In this document: positions 1 through 8,295 of the stretch, piece after piece
How the letters are laid out: each line of letters opens with the position of its first letter
Numbering within the stretch: the first letter of the stretch is position 1
From: Phoronis ovalis
Taxonomy: Eukaryota; Phoronida; Phoronidae
Assembly (NCBI GenBank): GCA_028565635.1
Contig: JAOXYB010028534.1
Location: 1-15,227 of the forward strand
Length of the DNA stretch: 15,227 nt
Direction of reading: 5' to 3'
Translations under genes and position numbers: made by a program
The notes under the pieces: generated by a model
Seen by the model: the letters and a program-made list of their open reading frames with translations, nothing else
What the model was told of the DNA's origin: nothing
Database searches by the model: none

Positions 1-142
1 GCCTATAATAATAGGCAAGCTGCTTGCTGTATACATCTAAATATTTTTTTGATTGCAGGACTGCGTTCAAACAGATGTTCATAGTAACAGATTATACATG
101 TATATCATTTCAAACTTACTGTTAATTTTTCGCGCCATTTAG

Positions 143-361
143 ATGTTTTGTGCAACCTGCCATTTAAAGCAGGTGTTAGGAATCAAGTCTACTGGTATTT
201 TGATGCAAATTGGCAGAAAAATGCACTACCTGGTGGCATAACCAGTGGGTATGTGACCATGGGGACAACTACACTTCCGGCCAGAGCCTTCCTGAAGTAC
301 AGATGCAAACAAACGTATTGCAATAAAAACTGCTTAACTTTAACAGGAGCTGGTGATTCCT
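143..361 (+). CDS. Exon e1: first part of a split CCP domain with an extra Cys pair
   Basis: The exon is 219 bases, phase 1-1, with acceptor AG at 141-142 and donor GTAAGT from 362. It encodes C1 in the context LCNLPFKAG 8 nt from the exon start, then a long loop with aromatic residues (VYWYFDANW), and C2 in FLKYRCKQ. Two further cysteines follow at once (RCKQTYCNKNC), and the exon ends at GAGDS without a C3-W-C4 segment. That missing half fits the next exon, so e1 and e2 probably form one CCP of about 109 codons. C1, the (F)LKYRC strand and the exon phase are typical of the family; the added Cys pair after C2 is unusual and may form its own small disulfide loop. The upstream partner exon is outside the window. 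Confidence 0.72.
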
Positions 362-470
362 GTAAGTAAGTCTTCCGTTCAGAAAATCTGAAAGGCGACA
401 GTATCATTCTTTTTATTACAATTCATTTATATACTGTACTTAAAAATCTTTAAAAATCGAATTAATGAAG

Positions 471-562
471 TCATTTACAACCCTGGGGTCTCACTTACAA
501 CCCCGGGGGGCTCACTTACAACCCCGGGGCTCACTTACAACCCGATGGGGCTCACTTAAAAA
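471..562 (+). repeat. Five-copy ~20-bp tandem repeat at the end of an inverted-repeat element
   Basis: The unit CTCACTTACAACCCCGGGG occurs about five times in a row, with small changes (a TCATTTACAACCCTGGGG copy first, CCCGATGGGG near the end). The last copy runs into the inner terminal repeat of the element at 553. A single similar copy, inverted, is at 1041-1060 (CCCGGGTTTACAACG), so the array is probably an expansion of the element's outer end. The open frame across it (465-662) is not a gene. Confidence 0.8.
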
Positions 563-1034
563 AAGTCGGGTACGCATGCTTGTCCGGAAAAATAGGGGTA
601 AGGGGTACCTTTTTCGCCGTTCGACAGGGTTCCCGGGAACCCCGTTTAGGGGTCGATTATGACGGAAAACCACATTTAGGGGCATGTATTTGGCAAATGT
701 AACTTCCTGTTTAGGGGTTGGCTTTTCACGTAAACCTCCCGTTTAGGGGTCCTTTTTCAGTGGGAACAGCGACCATTACCTTTTGGCGACCATTTTGAAT
801 TTTTTTTAAATTTTGTGTATTACTTTGTTTAGACGACGTGTTTTTTTTTTTTGGTTGTCGATTTTTTTTGAGAACCGTTTTTTTTTTGGTTGTTAATTTA
901 GAACTTCCCGTTTAGGGGTACCTTTTTGAGCAAAATCCTCCGGTTAGGGGTGGTATTTCGATCCTCCACTTCCAGTTTAGGGGCTTATTTTACAACCTAC
1001 GGACGAGCATGGGTGCCCGACTTTTTTTCAAGTG
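553..1034. mobile_element. Non-autonomous inverted-repeat (MITE-like) element
   Basis: The left segment 553-585 (CACTTAAAAAAAGTCGGG then TACGCATGCTTGTCC) matches the reverse complement of 1001-1034 with about four substitutions and one extra base. Outside these, GGGG-rich sequence and TTACAACCC-like motifs are also inverted, extending the similarity to about 531 and 1060. There is no coding capacity for a transposase. The inside holds the periodic GTTTAGGGG motif described separately. Superfamily and target duplication cannot be fixed by eye. A stable inverted-repeat intron element is the safe statement; transposon origin is inference. Confidence 0.65.
637..985 (+). repeat. ~32-bp degenerate direct repeat, CTTCC-CGTTTAGGGGT
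   Basis: The motif GTTTAGGGG (or ATTTAGGGG, GGTTAGGGG) starts at 644, 674, 709, 741, 910, 942 and 975. Steps are 30, 35, 32, 169, 32 and 33, so the copies follow a period near 32 bases, with the long step close to five periods across a T-rich stretch. Most copies are preceded by CTTCC or CTCC. All are on the + strand, inside the inverted-repeat element. Confidence 0.7.
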
Positions 1035-1062
1035 CGCCCCCCCGGGTTTACAACGTAGTGTT

Positions 1063-1499
1063 GAGGCACGATACTGTAAGATACATTTTTTCCTACTTGT
1101 GTGCGCATTTATTTACACATGTACAGTACAATTTCATTCAATGCATTCTAAGTTTCTAAGTAGCATATCGTGCGCCTTACTTACCTTTCCCCGCAAGCGT
1201 GAAGTTGTCATCAAACTTGACTTTTTCAAGAGGTCCGGACTCAAACTATATAAAGGGTTTCCAGTTCCAAAACGCCATTACTTACGCAATAGCCGACCCG
1301 GAATTATGGCTACGGAGGCCTCGATTTTTGTATATCGTTAGGTTGGCCGCAAAATTGACAGTGGATTCAACTGTCTAAAAAGACGCACGACCACGCGGTT
1401 TTGAGCTTCACGCCATTTTCAAAGAAAATCTTACGTCTCCAAAAAATCCAAATAGTTTTAAATGGTCCTCATGCTAATTTTGGTTTATATATACACAAT
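1063..1499. other. Intron 1 sequence, no gene seen
   Basis: This stretch between the inverted-repeat element and the AAGGAAAA array has higher GC than the rest of the intron. An open frame at 1009-1341 has no recognisable domain and overlaps the element's end. I see no splice-flanked CCP half here. Confidence 0.4.
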
Positions 1500-2310
1500 A
1501 ATGATAAGGAAAAGGAAGTATTTCATTTTACTTATTCAATAACGAAAAGGGAGCTATTTCCTTTTTCCTAATTCGATTTAGGGTTTAGGAAAGGGAAGAG
1601 AACCCTCATTTTGAGTCTTGAGAACCTCAATGTCGAGTCGAATAAGGAAAAAAAATCTTTCCCCTTTCCTTATTCTATTTTGAGCCGAATTAGGCAATAT
1701 TTCCTTTTCCTTATTCGACTTTGATTCGAATAAGTAAAAAGAAAACATTTCCTTTTTCCTTAGTCGATTTTGAGTTGAACGAGGAAAAGGTAACATTTCA
1801 TTTTCCTTATTATTCGATTTTGATTCGAATAAGAAAAAAGGAAATGATTCTTTCTTCGGTTAAAAATCGAATAAAGGAAAATGAAGTGTTTCCTTTTTCT
1901 TTATTCGAACCAAAATCGTATCATTCGTATCAAAATCAAATAAGGAGAAGAAAATATTCCCTTTTCCATATTCGTGTGAAAGACGAATATTCTGTTTAAA
2001 GTCGAATAAGGAAAAATTAATGTTTCTTTTTTCCTTATTCAGTAAGCAAAAACAAAAGGAACCAACTCAATTGTCATTTCCTTTTTTGCTTACTCGAATG
2101 TTTATTTTTAAAAAGAAAAAATGAAGTGGTTTCTGAATAAGGAAAAGGAATTTTTTTTCCGTATTCGAATGTTGGTTTTGAATAAGAAAAAGGGAGCTAT
2201 TTCGTTTTCCTTAGTGGTTTTTAAGTCGAACAAGAAAAAGGAAACTTTATTTGCTTTTTGCCTATTCGAATGTTGGTTTAAATGGGGCAAAAGGAAATTA
2301 TTCCTTTATT
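1500..2310. repeat. Array of inverted TCGAATAAGGAAAA / TTTTCCTTATTCGA units
   Basis: About fifteen or more degenerate units of roughly 50-60 bases follow each other. Each pairs a GAATAAGGAAAA-type strand with its complement TTTTCCTTATTC, often joined by TTTTGA, so every unit is an imperfect hairpin and neighbouring units can also pair. Clear examples are TCGAATAAGG at 1637 and 2003 and CCTTATTCGA near 1710. The open frames on both strands here (1578-1796, 1721-1999, 2108-2290, 2121-2318) are products of the repeat. A related patch is in intron 5. Confidence 0.8.
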
Positions 2311-2353
2311 ATTGTTAGATTTTTAATTATAATTTTAATTGATATATTCACAG

Positions 2354-2461
2354 ATGTGCATGCCCAATGCCATGCCACAAGGACTATAAACACAAATCCG
2401 GGGCAGATGTATATTGATTCCTACGAGGAGTGGTTTAGAAATTGGGGAGGATGTACTAGAC
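2354..2461 (+). CDS. Exon e2: C3-W-C4 half of the split CCP domain begun in e1
   Basis: The exon is only 108 bases (36 codons), phase 1-1, preceded by TATTCACAG and followed by GTAAGTATT. It encodes VHAQCHATR, an aromatic and acidic stretch (SYEEWFRNWGG) and a final C in GGCTR. Two cysteines with tryptophans just before the second match the C3-W-C4 half of a sushi domain, and e1 supplies C1 and C2. The codon across the e1/e2 junction would be TAT (Tyr). Intron 1 between them is 1992 bases and filled with repeats. Splitting of a CCP between C2 and C3 over two exons is known in vertebrate complement receptor genes. Because the exon is short, this call rests mainly on its clean splice sites, phase and fit to e1. 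Confidence 0.68.
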
Positions 2462-2950
2462 GTAAGTATTATACATTCATACAAAAGTAATAGTTTTTCC
2501 GTCTGCTCCAAACGTAATGTAAAATCTTCTTATTTCTTAGCGTAACCTTAGCGAAAAATCCCTAGTTACAAATAAAAAAAAATTGTTTTTCAGTCCCTGC
2601 CTATTTTTCGTGCAATTAGTATGTATTTACAGAACACTACGGTGAATTTTTGAGAAAAAATGCTATAGAAAAAATATGATTATTTTTTGTTTAAAAAGAA
2701 TATTAACTATTGTTTTTTTTCTATTTTGCACGGAATGAAACCCACTTTCAAACATATAGTATCCAATTCCCATGTAGAGGAAAACGTCTGAGGATACATC
2801 AGACGCGCGCACTACTCCCACCGGTCAATACATCTGAAGACTGATATTAATGCCTGGTACTATACATAGTTTCGTTATTTTAGGGTGAGGCAGCTAGTTA
2901 AATGAACTGCGTGCGTTTTAACAGTTAGCACTTATTGGTCATGTTTATAG
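2462..2950. other. Intron 2, no feature seen
   Basis: AT-rich intron of 489 bases between e2 and e3, with poly-T tracts. No further CCP segment or clear repeat was recognised. Confidence 0.5.
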
Positions 2951-3268
2951 GTACCTGCCACATGGGACTACCACGAAATAACTATTATACAATAGACAAA
3001 GCAGTCGGACACATTGACTATGTGGAACCTATAGAGGGTGGTGCACCCGATACCTCTAAACCGCGGAATAGTAATGGGCAATATAGGTACTTTCTAGAGT
3101 ATAGTGTAGCAGTTTCGGTTGATTTAACATTCACATGCGACACTTGTAAAGGGTGGAAAATAGGTACTAATAATTACGAAAGAGTGCGAACAGTCCAATG
3201 CTCACAGATGGGCAGTCTCCCGGCAGCACCAGTGATACATCCAAATGGTGTACCACCACCGTGCACAA
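2951..3268 (+). CDS. Exon e3: enlarged CCP-like domain, 106 codons, five cysteines
   Basis: The exon is 318 bases, phase 1-1, with acceptor TTTATAG and donor GTAAGT from 3269. C1 comes 5 nt into the exon (TCHMGLP), not the usual 8. A long insert of about 58 residues, rich in Asp, Asn, Tyr and Pro, separates it from C2 in VDLTFTCDTCKGWKIG. C3 lies in RTVQCSQMG and C4 in GVPPPCT at the exon end. The segment from C2 to C4 fits a CCP; the insert between C1 and C2 roughly doubles the usual spacing. The fifth cysteine, three residues after C2, has no partner inside the domain. It may pair with the spare cysteine of e4, which is an inference. The W normally just before C4 is absent. Confidence 0.75.
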
Positions 3269-3859
3269 GTAAGTTGTTGTCCATTTTCAATTCCTTTTAA
3301 TCATAATCGATCTATTGCTACCCATACTATTTATTGTTGGTATAGTCAACTAGGGTCAACAATCCTTTCGTTAGCTGTAAACAAAAAATATTGGTTGTGT
3401 TCCTAAATCTACACGTTTATTAAAAAGCTGGTATTTATCAATGAAGATGTCATATTCGCGTATTTTTCGTTTTAGGTATATAGCCAACTTAAATTTATTT
3501 ACATATAGCAAACTTAAGTTTTGAATAGTTGTGACAGCACCATTACATTTAAAATAATACATATCTAAGATAAGTCACGCGATATCGTTAATAATATTAA
3601 AAGCTCAAAGTAGCCCAATGTGTGACTCAAAATAACACAAAAACACACTCCTGACAGTTTTACGAAATTATGAATGAATTTTTTATCTCTGGCTGAGTTC
3701 AAGATCAACTCTACCTACCCTGGGAATGACATAAGTCAAAGCATAAGTTTCTGTGAACGTTGATACCTGATTATAGGTTACGTAAAACTAGAGTGTAAAT
3801 TTAAAAAAAGAGAGTTTGTAACACAAAGTGAAGAATTGATGGATGTAATTATGTTGTAG
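3269..3859. other. Intron 3, no feature seen
   Basis: AT-rich intron of 591 bases between e3 and e4. A - strand open frame (3371-3562) shows no domain or splice context. Confidence 0.5.
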
Positions 3860-4060
3860 CGATATTATGTGAGCCTGCCATGCCAGCTAACATAGTATGG
3901 CAGTCGGGTACGCCTTTCAAATTTGAATGTGGTAAATTTTTGGAATACCAATGCAAAACTGGAATGGCGTTCTCTGAAGGTGACTCAAATGCTCTTGTAA
4001 AAAGATCTACGTGTGCCAATGATGGAACTATGGATCCAGCATTACGAGACTGTACCTATA
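3860..4060 (+). CDS. Exon e4: CCP domain with an odd fifth cysteine
   Basis: The exon is 201 bases (67 codons), phase 1-1, with AG at 3858-3859 and donor GTAAGT from 4061. C1 is 8 nt inside (ILCEPAMPAN), followed by VWQSGTPFKFECGKF, C2 in LEYQCKTGMAFSEGD, C3 in KRSTCANDG and C4 in LRDCTY. The order C1 ... Y-x-C2-x-x-G-x-x-F ... C3 ... C4 is that of a sushi domain of normal length. The cysteine in FECGKF, seven residues before C2, is additional and leaves an odd count of five. Since e3 also has five, a covalent link between the two adjacent domains is plausible but unproven. There is no tryptophan between C3 and C4. Confidence 0.8.
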
Positions 4061-4339
4061 GTAAGTAATGATATCGCCTTAACAAGAATACTAAAATATT
4101 ATAATAATATAGCATAAAATTAATTTCATCAAAACGTTATTTCCTAATAAAAATGCAACAAAAATGTTGCGCAACTGGATGCTACAAAATAATTGTTCAG
4201 ACGCATAAGGCTGGACCCGTTATTCACACTACATTTTAAGTCGAATTTTGGACACTTTAATGAAAATTGACTAATAAAAGAATACATCTTTTCAGCATAA
4301 ATGTTTATTCGATCTTATTTCGATTCAATAAAAAGATAT

Positions 4340-4580
4340 CAAACACAAATTTTAGTCCAAAACTGAATCATACTTACTAAGCCATGAGAGCTTTCGGTCT
4401 TGCCACAAGACCTTCATCAGTCCTACCAACTGTAGCGGGAAGAGACAGTCTTTTGAGGTCAGAACATCATGTGACCTCTTCCCGCCACAGTTAGTAGGAC
4501 TGATGAAAGTCTTGTGACAAGACAGAAAGCTCTCTTGGCTTAATAAGTATGATTCAGTTTTGGACTAAAATTTGTGTTTG
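4340..4580. mobile_element. Foldback element: 105-bp arms, 31-base loop
   Basis: The arm 4340-4444 (begins CAAACACAAATTTTAGTCC, ends GCGGGAAGAG) and the reverse complement of 4476-4580 differ at about seven of 105 positions, so the arms are about 93% identical. The loop holds a smaller inverted pair, GAGGTCA / TGACCTC. No coding sequence is present. Such structures are typical of foldback or palindromic MITEs; if transcribed inside the intron the RNA would fold into a long hairpin. No obvious target duplication was found. Confidence 0.85.
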
Positions 4581-5532
4581 CTAATACATATTTAGACCGC
4601 GGTATTAACTTAGCAAGTACGAAAATCACTTTACTTATCTATCATATAATAATTTGATCGGTAAGGGGGCATTTTGGGTAAAAACGCATATTTTTCAAAA
4701 CAACTTCAAAACAAAATAAGTCATATCAGTATTATATAGAGGCAAAGCTACATTTTTTGCTTAAATTAACTTCCAACTAGGAACTCTAATAGATGTCCCG
4801 AATTTTTGAAATTTTTCTTAGTTCTTAAATAATGCGCTTCTAAAGATATGGGTGTCAGGAAAAAATGAAACATTTCTGGCAGTTGAATTTTGGAAAGTCA
4901 TAACTTTTTTGAGACACTGTTTTGGAGATTTTTATTTGAAGTTTCAACTTTTCGTCTACCGTTGTGTTTTTTGAATTTATATTTGAAAAACGTGAGTATT
5001 TACTTAAAATGGCCTCCTTACTGAAAAACAATGTGACAGATAAGTAAAGTAATTTTCCTAATTTTATTAGTTTATATTTTAATTAAACTGCCCAAAATCG
5101 ACTCAAAGTGTAAAGTGTGACTAAGTTGTCTCTAAGTTGTCTCAACTTGTATTGTCGCTTGCAATTGGAGTGTCAAATTGTGAATTAAAACTGAACTAAA
5201 AAAAGTATATAATGTTTGCATTATTTAGTAAAATATATATGTCGTTCCTTCAAAAGTTAACTCTAACCAAAAGTTCTGGCATTTTAATTTTTATATAATT
5301 TTCCCAAATCTCTTGCAGGGAAACTAGGGTTAGCCCAATATAAAAAACTTCAGAACTTTAAAAACTTGTCATTCTAATTTGTGCATGCTGGCACAATGAT
5401 TTTTACACATCCACGTTAAAGAATACGGATATCATGGAATGTATTTTCCAAGTTTTTAATTTTAGTTTAAACATTAAGGCTATTTAGCATATTAATTCCA
5501 AAAAAAGACCTGCTTATGTTATGTTTTCTCAG
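4581..5532. other. Rest of intron 4, no gene seen
   Basis: AT-rich intron sequence. One acceptor-like site (ATCTCTTGCAG, ending 5319) is followed by a short open stretch without cysteines, not a CCP. Nothing else was recognised. Confidence 0.45.
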
Positions 5533-5739
5533 AGATACCTTGCCGGTTACCTTCCTCTTTTCCAAACGGAAATATCGCAGGTGGAGATGGGTTAGGCAAC
5601 CTTGCACAACGTCAACAGGCGGTGTATAGATGCTTATCGAATAGTTATCACTTTGAAAATCAACCTAACGTTTACGAAAAGATTGTGACATGTTCTTCGT
5701 CGGCCACACTTGATCCGAACATAACTCCAAAATGCGTCG
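5533..5739 (+). CDS. Exon e5: CCP domain, four cysteines
   Basis: The exon is 207 bases (69 codons), phase 1-1, with acceptor TTTTCTCAG and donor GTACGT from 5740. It contains no methionine codon, so a search for start-to-stop frames misses it. It reads C1 in IPCRLPSSFPNGNIAGG, C2 in AVYRCLSNSYHFENQ, C3 in KIVTCSSSATL and C4 in ITPKCV. The NG following C1, the V-Y-x-C2 strand and P-x-C4 are good CCP features. The domain has exactly four cysteines, so the canonical C1-C3 and C2-C4 pairing is possible. The tryptophan before C4 is replaced. If decayed e6 and e7 are skipped, e5 joins e8 in frame, with GCC (Ala) at the junction. Confidence 0.8.
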
Positions 5740-5935
5740 GTACGTATGCAATGTTGTGATCTATGTGTTTCTGTACAACATGCCTTCGTGGTTGATTTAA
5801 TATCATCCACTAGATGGACTCGGAGAAAACATTTGATATTTGGCATCAGAAATATTTTTATTAATTTTTGAAATACGACAACTGATTTTTATTTATTAAA
5901 AAACCAAGCAGAAATTTATGATAATTAAGTTAGTT

Positions 5936-6112
5936 CCTTTTTCCCTTCCCTTTTCCTTTTTCCCCTTTCCTTTTTTCTTTTTTCCTTTTCTTTTTTCCTT
6001 TTCATTTTCCTTATTGAATAAGGAAAAAAGAAATATATAGGGTTCTTTTTTCTTTCTTGAAATCCTTAATCGAATAAGGAATAGGAAACAGCTCCTTTTT
6101 CCTACTGAATAG
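5936..6112. repeat. Second patch of AAGGAAAA / TTTTCCTT repeat
   Basis: A pyrimidine-rich run (TTTTTCCCTTCCCTTTTCC and similar) passes into TTATTGAATAAGGAAAAAAG and CTTAATCGAATAAGGAA, then CTCCTTTTTCCTACTGAATAG. These are the same motifs as the array in intron 1, 3.6 kb upstream. Confidence 0.7.
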
Positions 6113-6397
6113 TTTTCTATGCCAGTCCTATGGAGAAAAGTAGTACCTGCAGTAAAAAAATCGATTAAAGTTCATTTCATATTACGTTTTTAAATTATAT
6201 TGAATATGCAATATTTCCTAAAAAACGGTCATAAAAAAATTGATTTTAGTAAAAACAAAATTAAAATAATTTATTTTAAGTATTTGGCACAACACGGATA
6301 GCATCAATATACTAAATGTTTAGAATTATGTAAATTATGTGTTACTGCTTTGATATAGTCATATGCAATCTTCATCATCTCTGTTTTATTTTTCCAG

Positions 6398-6588
6398 TGA
6401 AATCATGCAGTGGAGGAACTCCAAGAATTGAATTTGCCTCTACGTACACCACCAAAACAACAAATGCGTTCGTCAGCAACGAGGTGCATTTTTTACCTGC
6501 TACGAGGATTTTATTTTTGCATTAGACTCTATTCTTGACTGTTACGTCAGTTGATTTACCCAGTACTTCCTCTATATTGAAAAATGCT
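6398..6588 (+). pseudogene. Exon e6: decayed type A CCP exon (frameshift, stop, lost donor)
   Basis: A good acceptor (TTATTTTTCCAG) is followed 8 nt later by C1 (KSCSGGTPRIEF), and the frame stays CCP-like through FVSNEVHF. In a run of six T at 6489-6494 the frame slips: read two bases on, the next residues are TCYEDFIFA (C2 and its aromatic strand), then a Cys codon at 6540 (C3), an in-frame TGA at 6552 and a Cys codon at 6585 (C4). The exon should end one base later, at 6588, where GA stands in place of GT. The span is 191 bases, which is 189 plus two, and 189 is the exact size of e9 and e12. A MITE-like element begins at 6591. This is seen directly; that it is a dead exon and not sequence error is inferred from three independent lesions. 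Confidence 0.65.
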
Positions 6589-6590
6589 GA

Positions 6591-6885
6591 TCAAACAACT
6601 GATTTTCCGTAAGACTGGATGGCGCCAGGAACAGGGATGAACTGGTGTATTACATTGTCATATATGCGCACATCTAAAATAGGTTAATATGACGCAAAGT
6701 ATAAAAGTGACAGTAATGCCGTTAATTCAAAAATCATTTAATATGTCGTAAAACAGACTAAGTATGAAAACAGGCAAGTATGACGTAATAGGACGGAAAA
6801 TATACTAGTAAAAGTGATAATTAATAATGCAGTGAAATAATTTAGTATCACTTAAAATAGACTCAACGGAAAATCAGTTCTTTGA
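6591..6885. mobile_element. MITE-like element, 295 bp, 19-bp terminal inverted repeats
   Basis: The ends TCAAACAACTGATTTTCCG (6591-6609) and CGGAAAATCAGTTCTTTGA (6867-6885) are inverted copies with one mismatch. The interior repeats a TATGACGCAAA / TATGTCGTAAA / TATGACGTAAT motif and has no coding capacity. The left end starts two bases after the last base of decayed exon e6, on the position of its missing donor. Confidence 0.65.
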
Positions 6886-7570
6886 CTGGCTCGAATGGGC
6901 CATATCTTACAAAAATTGTACTCGTCTATGCAGAGTGATTTCGAATGTTTATTGTTGGCAGCGGAGAATTGTATCGGTGATTGAAATTAACAAGAAATTA
7001 ACAAGAAAAATAAATACTAAGCTGCAGTTTTTGACATTAACCGTTAGACGCTACTAAACGCAGACACTATATAATCGCAGTTAGGTGCTAGAATGGATAT
7101 ACGCACTACAATTTGTAGATGCTACAAATTCATTCACACGAAGTTTTCATCGGTGCTGACACTTCTAGGAGCTAAAATGTGTAGAGCCTAAACCTTCAAG
7201 GAGCTACATATTTTCGATATGTCACTGTGGTAACTGGACTAGTCTGGCAATGGTCTAATAAATTGTCCAGCATCTCTTCTTCCCTCACACAATCATAGGA
7301 TCTATTATACAAGAATCAATAGATTTAACGTAAATGATCCATTCCGGTAGCTGTTTCAGCAATCAACCACTGTAGCAGAGAAAAAGTTCATCCTGCTTTC
7401 GAATTATATCTGTTCCTGAATAATTTCCTCGAATATCCTTTAGTACGGTTATCTTTGGGCATGATAAAAAATCAAATCCATTATTATATATCTTAAAAGT
7501 TTCAAATTAAATCACCTCTTGTTTTTTTATAATGTAATGGGAGCAGTCATAGATAATTAAATCTTTCTTC
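6886..7570. other. Intron sequence, no gene seen
   Basis: No CCP segment is evident. Short inverted words such as TTGTAGATGCTACAA (about 7114-7128) occur, and GTGTAGAGCCTAAAC near 7180 resembles the complement of GTTTAGCTCCTACAC near 7905, which may make this the left side of the CTAG-rich element that follows. Confidence 0.35.
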
Positions 7571-8055
7571 GTAAGTGATATTCTTAATACCTGATACTAG
7601 CTGCTTTGTGACTCTCCTCTCAAATTTTTCTAAACATGCAATATCTTATTTTTATGACATAAAAACTTGTTCTAGGATAGAGGGATTCTACCAGCTACTA
7701 TCAACCGTTGATATAGGTAAGGGGTCAGAAGCTAAGTGGCCTAGTATGACTTACACAAACAAGGCGATTTACATGCGGGTTATAACATGATACTAGATAC
7801 TAGATAGCTTAGCTTCTACTTGACCCCTGACCTATATCGGCGCTGGCTTGCAGATCTTCTTCATCTTGAAGCTGTAGCTCTTAGCAGTCTCTGTATCTAC
7901 AAGTTTAGCTCCTACACATGTCTAGTTATTGCAATGTGTTATATCCTAGAAATATATTCTAGCTAGAATTTTCTAGGTCCTAACTTTCCTAGCATGTATG
8001 CCTAGTTCCTAGGAATGAATTTCTAGCTTTTAGGTAGAATTTCCTAGGCCCTAGA
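7571..8055. repeat. CTAG-rich region with an inverted repeat
   Basis: CTAG occurs about 16 times in 485 bases, against about one or two expected from base composition. Dense runs include TTCTAGCTAGAATTTTCTAGG (from about 7956) and CCTAGTTCCTAGG (8001-8013). Within it, 7710-7736 (GATATAGGTAAGGGGTCAG...) pairs with 7808-7838 apart from a four-base insertion and few changes. No protein-coding feature is apparent. Confidence 0.6.
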
Positions 8056-8295
8056 TATCATTTTTAAACCAAAACCCGCTTGGTGCTTGGTACGAAATTA
8101 CAGATAAGAAATTCTTGGAGTTTTTTGCGAATTAATAAGTTTAAAAATGAACTTAGGGTGTAATTTCGAAATCTATTTATTGAAAATTATCTATTTTAAA
8201 AGAAAATTACGAAGGGGTATATACTTCACATCTGATATTTGCAGCATGATAAGGTTTTAGTAGCCTCCATATGGCGGCAGGTTAGAATTTTCCAC

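Noticed and set aside
59-83. Possible micro-exon after TTTTTTTGATTGCAG, reading DCVQTDVH to a GTAACA
   Set aside because: The 25-base length is not divisible by three and the open frame would be phase 0 at the start, unlike all other exons; the phase 1 frame meets TAG just downstream.
189-407. - strand open frame opposite e1
   Set aside because: Shadow of the e1 coding sequence; no domain and no splice signals on that strand.
465-662. Open frame of 65 codons on +
   Set aside because: It is made of the 20-bp tandem repeat and the inverted-repeat end; low-complexity protein, no splice context.
637-985. TTAGGG words resembling metazoan telomere repeats
   Set aside because: They are single copies spaced about 32 bases apart inside a longer GTTTAGGGG motif, not a head-to-tail TTAGGG array.
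1578-2318. Lys/Phe-rich open frames on both strands
   Set aside because: They come from the AAGGAAAA / TTTTCCTT array; overlapping frames on both strands with the same composition.
4340-4580. Foldback as a conventional microRNA precursor
   Set aside because: Arms of 105 bases with few mismatches are much longer than an animal miRNA hairpin; a foldback element is more likely.
5309-5380. Acceptor-like ATCTCTTGCAG followed by an open stretch
   Set aside because: No cysteines or CCP motif and it ends in a stop without a donor.
5634-5846. - strand open frame opposite e5
   Set aside because: Antisense of e5, which has family motifs and GT-AG borders on the + strand.
7575-7790. Open frame of 71 codons on +
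   Set aside because: Runs through the CTAG-rich inverted repeat; no domain, no splice borders.
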